Assembly: GCF_003610895.1 (NCBI RefSeq)
Contig: NZ_MCAS01000009.1
Span: 62,001 to 126,000, forward strand
Origin: Paraburkholderia fungorum
GTDB lineage: Bacteria; Pseudomonadota; Gammaproteobacteria; Burkholderiales; Burkholderiaceae
Direction of reading: 5' to 3'
DNA: 64,000 bases
Shown: positions 1 to 9,358 of the stretch, piece by piece
Layout of the letters: each line of letters opens with the position of its first letter
Numbering within the stretch: position 1 is the first letter of the stretch
Notes under the pieces: model-generated
Seen by the model: the letters and a program-made list of their open reading frames with translations, nothing else
Told to the model about the DNA's origin: nothing
The model's database searches: none
Made by a program: the position numbers and the translations under genes

Positions 1-1090
1 TTTCCACGCGGCGGCCGTCCTGCTCGCGTGGCGTGGCCGCGCCGCTGCCGCGCAATTCCGAATAACGGTCGCCGCGGCCTTGCCAGATTTCGGCGATGGC
101 GGTCGCGATATCGGCGTCGCTCGCGCCGTCGCGCAGCAACGCGCGCAGGTCATGACCGGACGACGCGAACAGGCACAGGTACAGCTTGCCTTCCGTCGAC
201 AGACGCGCGCGCGTGCAACTGCCGCAAAACGCGCGTGTCACGCTCGAAATCACACCGATCTCGCCGCCGCCATCTACATAACCCCAGCGCTGGGCGGTCT
301 CGGCTGCGCTATGCGCTTCGAGCGGCGCGAGCGGGAAATGCCCGGCAATGCGCGTCACGACGTCGGCGGAAGGCAGCACTTCGGTCATGTTCCAGCCGTT
401 CGAGGTTCCGACGTCCATGTACTCGATAAAGCGCAGTACCGTGCCCGAGCCTTTGAAGTGACGCGCCATCGGTACGATTTCGCCGTCGTTGGTGCCGCGC
501 TTGACGACCATATTGACCTTCACCGGCGCGAGGCCTGCAGCGTGGGCGGCGGCGATTCCGTCCAGGACGTCGGCGACCGCGAAGTCGGCGTCGTTCATGC
601 GGCGAAACAGAGTGTCGTCGAGCGCGTCGAGACTCACCGTTACGCGGGTCAGGCCGGCGTCTCTCAGATCGCGCGCCTTGCGCTCCAGCAGCGAGCCATT
701 GGTGGTCAGCGTCAGATCGAGCGGGCGGCCTTCCGGCGTGGTGAGCCGCGCGAGCCGTTCGATCAGGTGTTCCAGATTTTTGCGCAGGAGCGGCTCGCCA
801 CCTGTCAGGCGGATTTTCTCGACGCCGTGTGCGACGAAGAGCCGCGCCAACCGTTCGATTTCTTCGAAGCTGAGCAGTGCGCTATGCGGCAAAAACGCAT
901 AATTCTTGTCGAACACCGCCCGCGGCATGCAGTAGACGCAGCGGAAATTGCAGCGATCCGTCACCGAGATGCGCAGATCGCGCAGCGGGCGCGCCAGCGT
1001 GTCGTGCAGCGCGCCGCTGGGCGCCTGCACGCGGCCGGATATGACCGGCACCGCGCTGAGATCGGCAACAGGAATGATGCGTCGGGACAT
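1..1090 (-). CDS. moaA: GTP 3',8-cyclase MoaA (partial, C-terminus off window)
   Basis: This is a radical SAM enzyme of molybdenum cofactor synthesis that converts GTP to 3',8-cyclo-GTP, the precursor of cyclic pyranopterin. The reverse strand reads from ATG at 1090 without a stop to the window edge. Residues after about 45 contain the N-terminal Fe-S motif [12 protein letters not shown] (C-x3-C-x2-C), followed by [10 protein letters not shown]. The C-terminal cluster motif [12 protein letters not shown] lies near the left edge. An in-frame ATG at 1168 would add 26 residues, but [11 protein letters not shown] at 1090 is the usual family beginning. Only the last residues should be missing. It lies downstream of rne on the same strand but is separated from it by a terminator. 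Confidence 0.93.
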   Translation of the reverse strand, partial: MSRRIIPVADLSAVPVISGRVQAPSGALHDTLARPLRDLRISVTDRCNFRCVYCMPRAVFDKNYAFLPHSALLSFEEIERLARLFVAHGVEKIRLTGGEPLLRKNLEHLIERLARLTTPEGRPLDLTLTTNGSLLERKARDLRDAGLTRVTVSLDALDDTLFRRMNDADFAVADVLDGIAAAHAAGLAPVKVNMVVKRGTNDGEIVPMARHFKGSGTVLRFIEYMDVGTSNGWNMTEVLPSADVVTRIAGHFPLAPLEAHSAAETAQRWGYVDGGGEIGVISSVTRAFCGSCTRARLSTEGKLYLCLFASSGHDLRALLRDGASDADIATAIAEIWQGRGDRYSELRGSGAATPREQDGRRVE

Positions 1091-1274
1091 GAATTGCTTC
1101 GCTTGATGCTTCGTTTTGGGCTGCTTAGGTGCTCTGACCGGTGCTGCGATTGCAACCTGGATCTTCATTCTAGCGGAAATGCACCGGGCCGCTGCCCGTC
1201 TGCGGGTGCCGTCCGGGTATAAGGGACATGACATGCAGCCTGCGACCGGGCGAGTGCACGATGCGCGCAAAATA

Positions 1275-1304
1275 AAAAAGCCCGCCGGTGAGGGCGGGCT
1301 TTTG
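1275..1304 (-). terminator. rne transcription terminator
   Basis: A GC-rich stem (AAGCCCGCC / GGCGGGCTT) is flanked by A and T runs, so it reads as an intrinsic terminator on the minus strand just after the rne stop. It separates rne from moaA. Confidence 0.8.
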
Positions 1305-1321
1305 CCTGGAGGGCGGTTTGC

Positions 1322-4300
1322 TTACTGCGGGTGCTTACCGGTTTCCACCATTTGCATCGGCGCGGTTTCGACCGGCGGCAACACCTTACGCTCGCGACCC
1401 ACGCGGACCGGCTTGACCGCTTGCGCAGAAGCTTCCTGTGCGGCGCGCAGCTTGTCGGCGTCGGTGTTCACCCAGACGAGGCCGGCTTGTTCCAGCACGG
1501 GCTTCAGGGCTTCGGCCGAAACAGCGGCGCTGCGCGGTGCTTGCTGCGCAGCTGCGACGGGCGCCGCTTCGACTGCAGCCGGCGCAACGATCGCTTCGAC
1601 TGCCGGAGCAGCCGGAGCAATTGCCGGGGCAACTTCTGCAACGGCCGGTTGCGCTTCGAAGATATCGGCTTGCCGTGCCGGCTGGACGGCCGGTGCTTCG
1701 ACCACTGCTGCCGGCGCCGCGGTTTCCACCGGAGCGGGGGCAACTTGCGTTTCTGCGACCGGGGTCACTGCCGGCGGCACTTCAGCCGGTGCTTCGACGC
1801 GAGCTTCACGCGGCGCTTCAACCGCAGTTTCAGCATGAGCGACCGGTTCGAAGAGCGAAACCGTCTCGCTGACGGCTGGCGCAGCTTCGATCGGCGCTGC
1901 AGCGGCTTGCGCCACCGGCGCTTCCACGGCTTGCTCGACCGCAACTGGCGCGACCGGCGCCACCGGTGCTTCCGCAACCAGCACAGCCGTTTCCGTCTTC
2001 GCTGCCTGTTCGACTGCCAGGACCGGCGTTTCGGCTGCAGCATGCAGTTCGCTGACAACAGCGGTTTGCGTCGCGACAGCAGCGACAACCACTTCCACCG
2101 GCTTCACTGCGCTTGCTTCGCTGACTTCCGCCTTGTGCTCGACCGGTTGATGCGCGGTGCGCACCGGTGCTTCGTCGGCCACATTGGCGCTGTCACCTTC
2201 AGCTTCCGCGACGTCTGCAGCCAGATTGCCGTTCACGTCTTCTTCACGCTCACGACGGCCACCACGACGGCCGCGACGGCGGCGACGGCGCTCTTCACCT
2301 TCACGCGCCACTGCTTCCTGATCGACCGGTGCACCGTTTTCGCCCAGAGCGGCCTGGTTTTGCGCCAGTTCTTCCGCCGTTTGCGAGTCGCTTTGCGTCA
2401 GTGCCTCGGCTGCTTCCGGCTGCTGCTTGCGGCGTTCGCCGCGTTCAGCGCGCTCGCCACGTTCACGGCGTTCGCCGCGTTCCTGACGCTCGCCACGTTC
2501 GGCGCGCGGTGCGCCGTCGACGGCTTCTGCACGGTCATTGCCGCGATTGTCGCGCTCGCGACCCTCGCGACCCTCGCGACCTTCACGCGACTCACGGGCC
2601 TCGCGCGGTTCGCGGCCTTCACGGGCCTCACGCGGCTCACGGGTACCACGCGGCTCGCGCGATTCACGAGCTTCGCGCGGCTCGCGGCCTTCGCGTGCCT
2701 CACGTCCTTCACGCGGTTCGCGTTCCTCACGGCGTTGCGACGGTTGCTGACCTTGAGCCGGACGAGCACCGCTCGTGCCTTCGCCTCGGCCTGCGGCGTC
2801 GCGCGTGCCTGCGCCGCCACGGCGATTGCGGTTGCGATCGCCGCCACGCTCGCCAGTGCGCTCACCGCGCTCCGTGCGTTCGCCGCGTTGCGGACGCGTC
2901 TGCTTTTCGGGCGTAGCCGGTGCGACAGGCGCAGGCGCGGCCGGCTGCATGCCGAACAGATTTTTCAGCCAGCCGATAAAGCCGCCGCTGGCCGGAGTGA
3001 CGGCCACCGGAGCCGGGGTTGCCGGGCGGACCGGCGCGCTCGGCGCCGGCTTCTCCGGCGTGATGCCCTTGACCGCGGCTTCCTGCTTCGGCTTCACTTC
3101 CTCGGCACGCTTGCTGTAACCGGTTTCCGATTCCAGTTCACGGGCTGCTTCTTCGGCCATCTTCCACGAGGCGCGCGGCTCGTCGAGGCGCGCGTCGTCG
3201 TGACGCAGACGCTCGAGCTTGTAGTGCGGCGTGTCGAGGTGCTTGTTCGGGATCAGAACGACGTTGACCTTGAAACGCGACTCGATCTTGTTGATTTCCG
3301 CGCGCTTTTCGTTCAACAGGAAGGCGGTGACTTCGACCGGCACCTGGCAATGGATCGCCGCGGTGTTTTCCTTCATCGCTTCTTCCTGAATGATCCGCAG
3401 CACTTGCAGCGCGGACGATTCGGTGTCGCGAATGTGGCCCGTGCCGTTACAGCGCGGGCAGGTCACATGGCTGCCTTCCGACAAAGCCGGACGCAGACGC
3501 TGACGCGACAGTTCCATCAGGCCGAAGCGCGAGATCTTGCCCATCTGGACGCGCGCACGGTCGTGCTTCAAAGCGTCTTTCAGGCGTTGTTCGACTTCAC
3601 GCTGGCTCTTGGCCGATTCCATGTCGATGAAGTCGATCACGATCAGGCCGCCCAGATCGCGCAGGCGCAACTGGCGGGCGACTTCGTCGGCGGCTTCGAG
3701 GTTGGTGCGTGCCGCCGTTTCCTCGATGTCGGCGCCCTTGGTGGCGCGCGCCGAGTTCACGTCGATTGCGACCAGCGCTTCCGTGTGGTCGATCACGATG
3801 GCGCCGCCCGAGGGCAGCGGCACCGTGCGCGAGTAAGCGGTTTCGATCTGGTGTTCGATCTGGAAGCGCGAGAACAGCGGCACATCGTCGTGATACCGCT
3901 TCACCTTGCTGACATTGTCCGGCATCACAATATCCATGAAGGCGCGGGCCTGGTCATGGATTTCGGTGGTGTCGATCAGGATTTCGCCGATATCCGGCTG
4001 GAAATAGTCACGAATCGCGCGGATTACCAGGCTCGATTCGAGATAGATCAGCATCGGCTGGCCGCTCGAACCGCTTTGCGACGCGGCCTCGATGGCGCGC
4101 CACAACTGCATCAGGTAGTTCAGGTCCCATTGCAGTTCTTCGGCGCTGCGGCCAATGCCGGCCGTGCGCGCGATGATGCTCATGCCTTCGGGCAATTGCA
4201 GCTGCGCCATGGTTTCGCGCAGTTCCTGACGGTCGTCGCCTTCGATCCGGCGCGACACACCGCCGCCGCGCGGGTTGTTCGGCATCAATACCAGATACCG

Positions 4301-4669
4301 GCCGGCGAGCGAGATGAAGGTGGTGAGGGCCGCGCCCTTGTTGCCGCGCTCTTCCTTTTCGACCTGAACGATCAGTTCCTGACCTTCTTTCAGGGCGTCC
4401 TGGATGCGCGCGGAGCGCATGTCCACACCGTCGCGGAAATACTGACGGGCGACTTCCTTGAACGGCAGGAAGCCGTGGCGGTCTTCGCCGTAGTTGACGA
4501 AGCAGGCTTCGAGCGAAGGCTCGATGCGAGTGATGATGCCCTTGTAAATATTGCCTTTGCGCTGTTCGCGCCCGGCGGTTTCGATGTCGATATCGATGAG
4601 TTTTTGCCCATCGACGATGGCAACGCGCAGTTCTTCCTGCTGCGTCGCGTTGAACAACATTCGTTTCAT
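1322..4669 (-). CDS. rne: Ribonuclease E
   Basis: This is the endoribonuclease that starts bulk mRNA decay and processes rRNA and tRNA precursors, and it scaffolds the degradosome. The 1115-residue protein begins [15 protein letters not shown], the classic RNase E/G start. An S1 domain follows at about 38-120, then the RNase H-like and DNase I-like catalytic core up to about 510, with the zinc-link motif CPRCNGTG near residue 402. The open frame runs 63 codons further upstream, but that part resembles no RNase E. The C-terminal half is disordered: Arg/Glu octad repeats at about 640-710, a basic [12 protein letters not shown] patch, then a long Ala/Val/Pro/Glu tract. The long leader upstream could support autoregulation, which is known for RNase E in enterics; that is inference here. 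Confidence 0.95.
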   Translation of the reverse strand: MKRMLFNATQQEELRVAIVDGQKLIDIDIETAGREQRKGNIYKGIITRIEPSLEACFVNYGEDRHGFLPFKEVARQYFRDGVDMRSARIQDALKEGQELIVQVEKEERGNKGAALTTFISLAGRYLVLMPNNPRGGGVSRRIEGDDRQELRETMAQLQLPEGMSIIARTAGIGRSAEELQWDLNYLMQLWRAIEAASQSGSSGQPMLIYLESSLVIRAIRDYFQPDIGEILIDTTEIHDQARAFMDIVMPDNVSKVKRYHDDVPLFSRFQIEHQIETAYSRTVPLPSGGAIVIDHTEALVAIDVNSARATKGADIEETAARTNLEAADEVARQLRLRDLGGLIVIDFIDMESAKSQREVEQRLKDALKHDRARVQMGKISRFGLMELSRQRLRPALSEGSHVTCPRCNGTGHIRDTESSALQVLRIIQEEAMKENTAAIHCQVPVEVTAFLLNEKRAEINKIESRFKVNVVLIPNKHLDTPHYKLERLRHDDARLDEPRASWKMAEEAARELESETGYSKRAEEVKPKQEAAVKGITPEKPAPSAPVRPATPAPVAVTPASGGFIGWLKNLFGMQPAAPAPVAPATPEKQTRPQRGERTERGERTGERGGDRNRNRRGGAGTRDAAGRGEGTSGARPAQGQQPSQRREEREPREGREAREGREPREARESREPRGTREPREAREGREPREARESREGREGREGRERDNRGNDRAEAVDGAPRAERGERQERGERRERGERAERGERRKQQPEAAEALTQSDSQTAEELAQNQAALGENGAPVDQEAVAREGEERRRRRRGRRGGRREREEDVNGNLAADVAEAEGDSANVADEAPVRTAHQPVEHKAEVSEASAVKPVEVVVAAVATQTAVVSELHAAAETPVLAVEQAAKTETAVLVAEAPVAPVAPVAVEQAVEAPVAQAAAAPIEAAPAVSETVSLFEPVAHAETAVEAPREARVEAPAEVPPAVTPVAETQVAPAPVETAAPAAVVEAPAVQPARQADIFEAQPAVAEVAPAIAPAAPAVEAIVAPAAVEAAPVAAAQQAPRSAAVSAEALKPVLEQAGLVWVNTDADKLRAAQEASAQAVKPVRVGRERKVLPPVETAPMQMVETGKHPQ
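2545..2745 (-). repeat. Tandem Arg/Glu octad repeats in rne
   Basis: About 200 bp of imperfect repeats with a period near 24 nt encode variants of [16 protein letters not shown] within the RNase E C-terminal region (residues about 640-710). The alternating CGC/GAG codons give the tract its repetitive look on both strands. Confidence 0.75.
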
Positions 4670-5404
4670 TGAACGGCTCCAGAGCGGCTTAGCCAGACCC
4701 CCTGGCTGCGCGGTTGTCAGTCGCGAGAGCCAGGCGGGCAGCGGCATGCCGCGCCTTATTGTGTTTTCACAAGCACGCTGGAGCGGGAAAAATGGCGGGA
4801 GAATTGCCTGAGAGGGCCCGGCCCCATTGAAAAATGGGCACGGTGCCGCAGGGCACATGCGAACACGGCTTCAAATAACGACCCGACACGCCGCGGGTTC
4901 TGCCAGCAGACCTTCATAAGCCTTGCGTCCACTCGCGCCGGTGCGCCAACTGGACGCGTGACCGGAGGGTCGAAGGCTGCGGTCATGCCGCAGCGGGAAG
5001 TTCGCGCAGTCGGCGCGTCTTTTCTCGCTGGGGGTGTCTCGCCTCATTTTGACGTCGCCATGTCTTGTACTTTCTACAAGACGCCTCGGGCGCACGCCGT
5101 ATTTTCGCAACTCGCAGCTTCTTACAGCAGGGCGTCAGACCGCCCGATACCGAAGCTGAAAGTTAAATTCTTTTTTACCAAAATTCCGTTACCGTCGAAG
5201 CCGACCTTGACCGAACGCGCCTGTGGGCGCCGTCCCTGCCGGGTACTGACCTCGTGCGTGCAACATGTTGCATCTCATTTTCAGGGTGAGCAACCAGACC
5301 CCGGCGCAAGTAAAATAACGGTTTATCGCTTGCGCCTGCGCAATCCGCCCGAATTCCGGACACTGCGCCGGCCGCCGCAGACTGCTGGGCAAATTATATT
5401 CATA
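4670..5404. promoter_or_regulatory. Divergent rne/rluC control region
   Basis: This 735-bp gap between the divergent rne and rluC genes holds no convincing gene, although a frame is open upstream of rluC from 4958. It contains three symmetric elements. One is an 8-bp inverted repeat, GTCTTGTA-N5-TACAAGAC, at 5062-5082. The second is a perfect 14-bp palindrome, TGCAACATGTTGCA, at 5259-5272. The third is an 8-bp inverted repeat, GGCGCAAG/CTTGCGCC, at 5303-5336. A small hairpin (CCCATT/AATGGG) near 4823-4838 falls in the rne leader. A TATATT box at 5395-5400 sits directly before the rluC ATG. The role of each element is inferred from symmetry only. Confidence 0.55.
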
Positions 5405-6439
5405 ATGAAAGAGTTAGGCAAAATATCCCAGAAATCGGTCGCAAGCGACCAGGTCTCGATGATCGAGATCGACGACAGTGCGGCCGGACAGCGCATTGAT
5501 AACTTCCTTTTGCGCGTCTGTAAGGGCGTGCCCAAAAGCCATATTTACCGCATCCTGCGCAGCGGGGAAGTGCGGGTGAATAAGGGCCGGATAGACGCGC
5601 AGTACCGCCTCGAACTGGGCGACCTGGTGCGTGTGCCGCCCATTCGCGTTGCTCAACCGAACGAGGCGATCGCCCAGGCGCCGGTGCCGAGCGCCGATTT
5701 CAGGATTATTTTTGAAGACGAGCACATGCTCGTGATCGATAAACCTGCCGGCGTGGCGGTCCACGGTGGCAGCGGCGTTGCGTTCGGCGTGATCGAACAG
5801 ATGCGCGAAGCGCGGCCGCAGGCGAAATTCCTCGAATTGGTGCATCGGCTGGACCGCGAGACGTCCGGCATCCTGATGCTCGCCAAGAAACGCTCCGCGC
5901 TGGTCAATCTGCACGAGCAGATTCGCGAGAACAAGATGGATAAGCGCTACTATGCGTGCGTCCACGGCGAGTGGGCGAGCGACTGGGGCCGCCGCCGCGC
6001 GGTCAAGGAGCCGCTGCACAAGTATTTGACCGCGGACGGCGAACGGCGTGTGCGCGTGCAGGCCGACGGCCTTGCGTCGCACACGGTTTTCAATCTGATC
6101 GACCGCTGGCCGGAGTACGCGCTGCTCGAAGCGGAACTGAAGACCGGCCGCACGCATCAGATTCGCGTCCACTTGCAGCATCTGGAACTGCCGATCGTCG
6201 GCGATGCCAAATACGGCGACTTCGCGCTGAACAAGGCGCTGGCTCGCGCCAACGCGAAGCCGGGCCTGAAGCGCATGTTCCTGCACGCATACCGTCTGAA
6301 GCTGACACACCCGGCAAGCGGCGAGCCCGTGCAGTTCGAGGCGCCGCTGCCGGCCGACTGCCGCAGTTTCGTTGCGCAGCTCAATGAATTACGTGAATCA
6401 CGAAGTGGGTCAAACCCGGAGACGACACCGCATGGCTAG
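5405..6439 (+). CDS. rluC: 23S rRNA pseudouridine synthase RluC
   Basis: This protein isomerises specific uridines of 23S rRNA to pseudouridine. Its 344 residues carry an S4 RNA-binding domain at about 22-80 (QRIDNFLLRVCKGVPKSHIY). The RluA-family catalytic domain follows, with HRLDRETSGIL around residue 147 supplying the catalytic Asp, then KTGRTHQIRVH near the end. The start MKELGKISQK was chosen because the upstream open frame has no similarity to the family. The stop overlaps the next gene's start by 8 nt, so the two are probably translationally coupled. RluC rather than RluD is favoured by the N-terminal S4 domain and the position beside rne, as in E. coli. Confidence 0.9.
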   Translation: MKELGKISQKSVASDQVSMIEIDDSAAGQRIDNFLLRVCKGVPKSHIYRILRSGEVRVNKGRIDAQYRLELGDLVRVPPIRVAQPNEAIAQAPVPSADFRIIFEDEHMLVIDKPAGVAVHGGSGVAFGVIEQMREARPQAKFLELVHRLDRETSGILMLAKKRSALVNLHEQIRENKMDKRYYACVHGEWASDWGRRRAVKEPLHKYLTADGERRVRVQADGLASHTVFNLIDRWPEYALLEAELKTGRTHQIRVHLQHLELPIVGDAKYGDFALNKALARANAKPGLKRMFLHAYRLKLTHPASGEPVQFEAPLPADCRSFVAQLNELRESRSGSNPETTPHG

Positions 6440-7091
6440 AGAGCAATTTGACCTGATCGTCTTCGACTGGGACGGAACGTTGATGGATTCGACCGCGCAC
6501 ATCACGCGCAGCATCCAGTCAGCATGCCGCGATCTCGGTCTGCCGGTTCCCGCCGATGAGGCCGCCAGTTATGTGATCGGCCTGGGCTTGCGCGACGCGC
6601 TGCAAATCGCCGCACCCACGCTCGATCCGGCCGACTACCCGCGTCTGGCGGAACGCTACCGTTTCCATTATCTGGTGAAGGACCAGACCACCGAGTTGTT
6701 CGTCGGCGTGCGCGAAATGCTGCAGGAATTGCGCGATCAGGGGTATCTGCTGGCGGTGGCGACCGGCAAGAGCCGCGTCGGGCTGAACCGCGCGCTCGAC
6801 CAGTCGCGGCTGACGAGCCTGTTCGACGGCACCCGCTGTGCGGACGAAACCTTCTCGAAACCGCATCCGGCCATGCTGCACGAGCTTACGCGTGAACTGG
6901 GGCAGGATCCGGGCCGCACGGTGATGGTGGGCGATACGACGCACGATCTGCAGATGGCGATCAACGCGGGCGTCGCGGGTATTTGTGTCACATACGGCGC
7001 GCATCCTGCGGGCTCGCTGAGCGCGCTGTCGCCGAAATTCGTCGCCTCCAGCGTGAGCGCGCTGTCCGGCTGGCTGCGAGAGAACGCATGA
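6432..7091 (+). CDS. HAD-family hydrolase, phosphoglycolate phosphatase-like
   Basis: This is a 219-residue haloacid dehalogenase phosphatase. The nucleophile motif FDWDGTLMDST is at residues 11-21, the lysine-bearing motif is around TFSKPHPAML, and the acidic motif GDTTHDLQMAINAG lies near 175-190. A Gph/PGP-like cap domain sits between the first two motifs, so small phosphomonoesters such as 2-phosphoglycolate are the likely substrates, but the exact one cannot be read from sequence. The ATG at 6432 overlaps the rluC stop, and its own stop overlaps the next gene (ATGA at 7088-7091). This RluC-HAD-Rieske-SppA row looks like one operon. Confidence 0.82.
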   Translation: MAREQFDLIVFDWDGTLMDSTAHITRSIQSACRDLGLPVPADEAASYVIGLGLRDALQIAAPTLDPADYPRLAERYRFHYLVKDQTTELFVGVREMLQELRDQGYLLAVATGKSRVGLNRALDQSRLTSLFDGTRCADETFSKPHPAMLHELTRELGQDPGRTVMVGDTTHDLQMAINAGVAGICVTYGAHPAGSLSALSPKFVASSVSALSGWLRENA

Positions 7092-7492
7092 GCACGGGTA
7101 TGACCGACGCGGCGACCGAGGCGGTTCGCGTTTGCGCATCCGGGGAACTGGTCGACGGCGGCGCGGGCGTACGGTGTGCGGCAACGTTCGGCGGCGGCGA
7201 TGCCGTGGTATTTTTTGTTCGCTACGATGGCCGCGCATACGGCTACCTGAACCGTTGCGCTCACGTGCCGATGGAGCTCGACTGGGCCGAAGGGCAGTTC
7301 TTCGAATCGTCCGGTTTATACTTGATGTGCGCCACACATGGCGCGATTTACGCGCCTGATACGGGCAAATGCGTTGGTGGCCCGTGCCGCGGCGGCCGCT
7401 TGCGTCCCGTCCAGGTTGACGAACGGGATACACCTGAAGGCCGCGCCGTGTTCTGGCTGCCGGACGGCGAATTACGCCCGGCCACGCCCTGA
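7088..7492 (+). CDS. Rieske [2Fe-2S] ferredoxin-like protein
   Basis: This is a small 134-residue Rieske domain protein. Both cluster motifs are present: C57-x-H59 in NRCAHVP and C81-x2-H84 in CATHGAIY, so a 2Fe-2S cluster bound by two Cys and two His is expected. There is no signal peptide, membrane helix or catalytic oxygenase domain, which fits a soluble electron carrier or a stand-alone Rieske protein of unknown partner. The start at 7088 makes a 4-nt ATGA overlap with the HAD gene, so translation is probably coupled. Its physiological role is not apparent from the neighbours. Confidence 0.82.
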   Translation: MSTGMTDAATEAVRVCASGELVDGGAGVRCAATFGGGDAVVFFVRYDGRAYGYLNRCAHVPMELDWAEGQFFESSGLYLMCATHGAIYAPDTGKCVGGPCRGGRLRPVQVDERDTPEGRAVFWLPDGELRPATP

Positions 7493-7525
7493 TTTTTCTC
7501 CTCTTCGATCTTTCCACTGCACCGC

Positions 7526-8530
7526 ATGTCAGACAATTTGACTCCCGAACCGAAGGAACCGTCCTTGACAGGCCGCCCCCGCACGCCTGCCGATGAGCCG
7601 GGCTGGGAGCGTGCCGCGCTCGAGCGCATCGCGCTTGCGGCGATCACCGAGCAGCGCGCGGCACGCCGCTGGAAGATTTTCTTCCGTTTTGTGTTCCTGA
7701 TCGTTTTGCTCGTGGCGGTATGGGGCGCGTTCGATTTCTCCGGCGACAAGGTTTCGACCACCGGCCGGCACACGGCAATGGTGACGCTTGACGGCGAAAT
7801 CTCCGCCGATACAAATGCGAACGCGGAAGATATCAACACCGCCCTGGAAAGCGCGTTCGATGATGCCGGCACGGCCGGCGTGATCTTGCGTTGTAACAGC
7901 CCGGGCGGCAGCCCGGTGCAGGCGGGCATTATCTACAACGAGATTCGCCGGTTGCGCGCCAAGTATCCGTCGATCCCGTTATATGTCGTGGTCGGCGACA
8001 TGTGCGCATCGGGCGGCTACTACGCGGCCGCGGCGGCAGACAAGATCTACGTGGACAAGGCGAGCATCGTCGGTTCGATCGGGGTGCTGATGGACAGCTT
8101 CGGTTTCACCGGCTTGATGGACAAGCTGGGGATTCAGCGCCGTCTGCACACGTCGGGTGAGAATAAAGGCTTTTTCGATCCGTTTTCGCCGGAAACGCCG
8201 AAGATGGACGAACATGCGCAGGACATGCTCGATCAGATTCACGCGCAGTTCATTGACGCGGTGCGTCAGGGCCGCGGCAAGCGTCTGCACGAAACGCCGG
8301 ACATGTTCTCGGGCCTGTTCTGGACCGGGCAGAAGAGTGTCGAATTGGGCCTGGCTGACGGTTTCGGCGACGCGGATTACGTCGCGCGCGACCTGTTCAA
8401 GGCGCCGGATATCGTTGACTACACGGTTAAGGAGAGCATTACCGATCGCGTGGCGCGCAAGTTCGGCGCGGCGGTTGGCAGTGGCGCCGTTCATGCCATG
8501 GCGCTCGGCGGGAAGATGAATCTGCGGTAA
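7526..8530 (+). CDS. sppA: Signal peptide peptidase SppA-type S49 protease
   Basis: This is a membrane-bound serine protease that degrades cleaved signal peptides and membrane fragments. It has 334 residues, with one N-terminal transmembrane segment at about 50-68 and the S49 domain exposed outside the cytoplasm. The nucleophile is Ser162 in MCASGGYYAAA and the general base is Lys214 in GENKGFF. Their 52-residue spacing matches the short-form SppA of Bacillus, not the double-domain E. coli enzyme. A bidirectional terminator follows. It is last in the rluC operon and could be transcribed with it. Confidence 0.88.
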   Translation: MSDNLTPEPKEPSLTGRPRTPADEPGWERAALERIALAAITEQRAARRWKIFFRFVFLIVLLVAVWGAFDFSGDKVSTTGRHTAMVTLDGEISADTNANAEDINTALESAFDDAGTAGVILRCNSPGGSPVQAGIIYNEIRRLRAKYPSIPLYVVVGDMCASGGYYAAAAADKIYVDKASIVGSIGVLMDSFGFTGLMDKLGIQRRLHTSGENKGFFDPFSPETPKMDEHAQDMLDQIHAQFIDAVRQGRGKRLHETPDMFSGLFWTGQKSVELGLADGFGDADYVARDLFKAPDIVDYTVKESITDRVARKFGAAVGSGAVHAMALGGKMNLR

Positions 8531-8541
8531 TCGGCTGGGAG

Positions 8542-8588
8542 AAAAAGCCCGCGGGGTCGAGTTTTCTCGATCGCGCGGGCTTTTTTTG
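8542..8588. terminator. Bidirectional terminator between sppA and the RsmI-like gene
   Basis: The stem AAAGCCCGCG/CGCGGGCTTT is flanked by A and T runs, so it can end transcription from the rightward sppA operon and from the leftward methylase/maf pair. Confidence 0.85.
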
Positions 8589-8638
8589 TGCCGCTAAACA
8601 GGAATCGGCGGGTTCTGCAGCTTGATGCGCGGCAGCAC

Positions 8639-9358
8639 TCAGACGGCGAGTATCAGGAAAATTGCGGGCCGCTTGTGCAAATCGATGGCCGGCTTTTTCT
8701 TCCAGTCGGCCACGCTGCGGCTGGCAATGGTTTCCGTCTCCAGCGTCAGATCAACGGCAACGCATACCAGCGTGGATGGCGCGCACGTCGCCAGCAGCGT
8801 GTCGAGCAGCGCGCGATTCCGGTAGGGCGTTTCGATAAAGATCTGCGTTTGCTTTGCTTTGCGCGACTGCTGTTCGAGTTCGCGCAGGCGCTTGGCCCGT
8901 TCGATGGCGTCGACCGGCAGATAGCCGTGGAACGCAAAACTCTGACCATTCAGGCCGGAAGCCATCAACGCAAGCAGGATCGAACTCGGTCCAACAAACG
9001 GCACGACCTTCACGCCGCGTTCATGCGCGCGACGCACGAGCAGGGCGCCCGGATCGGCGACTGCCGGGCAGCCGGCTTCGGATACGAGGCCGGCATCCGT
9101 GCCCGCCAGCAAAGGCGCGAGCAGTTTGTCGATCTCGCCGGCCGGTGTATTGACGTTCAACTCGCGAATTTCGATTTCCTGGATCGGCTTTTCGGTGCCG
9201 ACCTTCTTCAGGAAGGCGCGGGTGGTTTTCGCGTTCTCGCCGATGTAATAGTTGAGCGACGCGGCGCGCGCACGCACCGGCGCGGGCAGCACGGCGTCGA
9301 GCGCGTCGGCATCGCCTTCTCCGAGCGTGTTCGGGATCAGATATAAAGTGCCGCTCAT
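8639..9358 (-). CDS. RsmI-like tetrapyrrole methylase-family SAM-dependent methyltransferase
   Basis: This 239-residue protein belongs to the fold shared by RsmI (16S rRNA C1402 2'-O-methyltransferase) and tetrapyrrole methylases. It begins GTLYLIPNTLG and contains the family features GLVSEAGCPAVADPGALLV at about 88-106 and FVGPSSILLALMASG at about 118-132. It is shorter than typical RsmI (about 280-290 residues) and lacks the C-terminal region, so it is probably the smaller YraL-like paralogue common in Burkholderia. The substrate is therefore uncertain. The ATG at 9358 overlaps the maf stop by 4 nt, indicating a two-gene operon. Confidence 0.8.
   Translation of the reverse strand: MSGTLYLIPNTLGEGDADALDAVLPAPVRARAASLNYYIGENAKTTRAFLKKVGTEKPIQEIEIRELNVNTPAGEIDKLLAPLLAGTDAGLVSEAGCPAVADPGALLVRRAHERGVKVVPFVGPSSILLALMASGLNGQSFAFHGYLPVDAIERAKRLRELEQQSRKAKQTQIFIETPYRNRALLDTLLATCAPSTLVCVAVDLTLETETIASRSVADWKKKPAIDLHKRPAIFLILAV

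Noticed and set aside
80..1222. A 380-codon open frame antisense to moaA
   Set aside because: moaA on the opposite strand has all radical SAM motifs; the antisense frame is a codon-bias shadow.
1331..4672. A 1113-codon open frame antisense to rne
   Set aside because: It mirrors the GC-rich codon pattern of rne, shows no protein-family features, and its reverse strand encodes an unmistakable RNase E.
4795..4835. A similar glycine riboswitch-like motif in the rne leader (CTCTCAGGCAATTC on the minus strand)
   Set aside because: The conserved aptamer core around the motif is absent, and RNase E is not a glycine-related gene.
4670..4858. A longer RNase E starting 63 codons upstream
   Set aside because: [15 protein letters not shown] is the conserved start, and the extra residues include hairpin-forming leader sequence.
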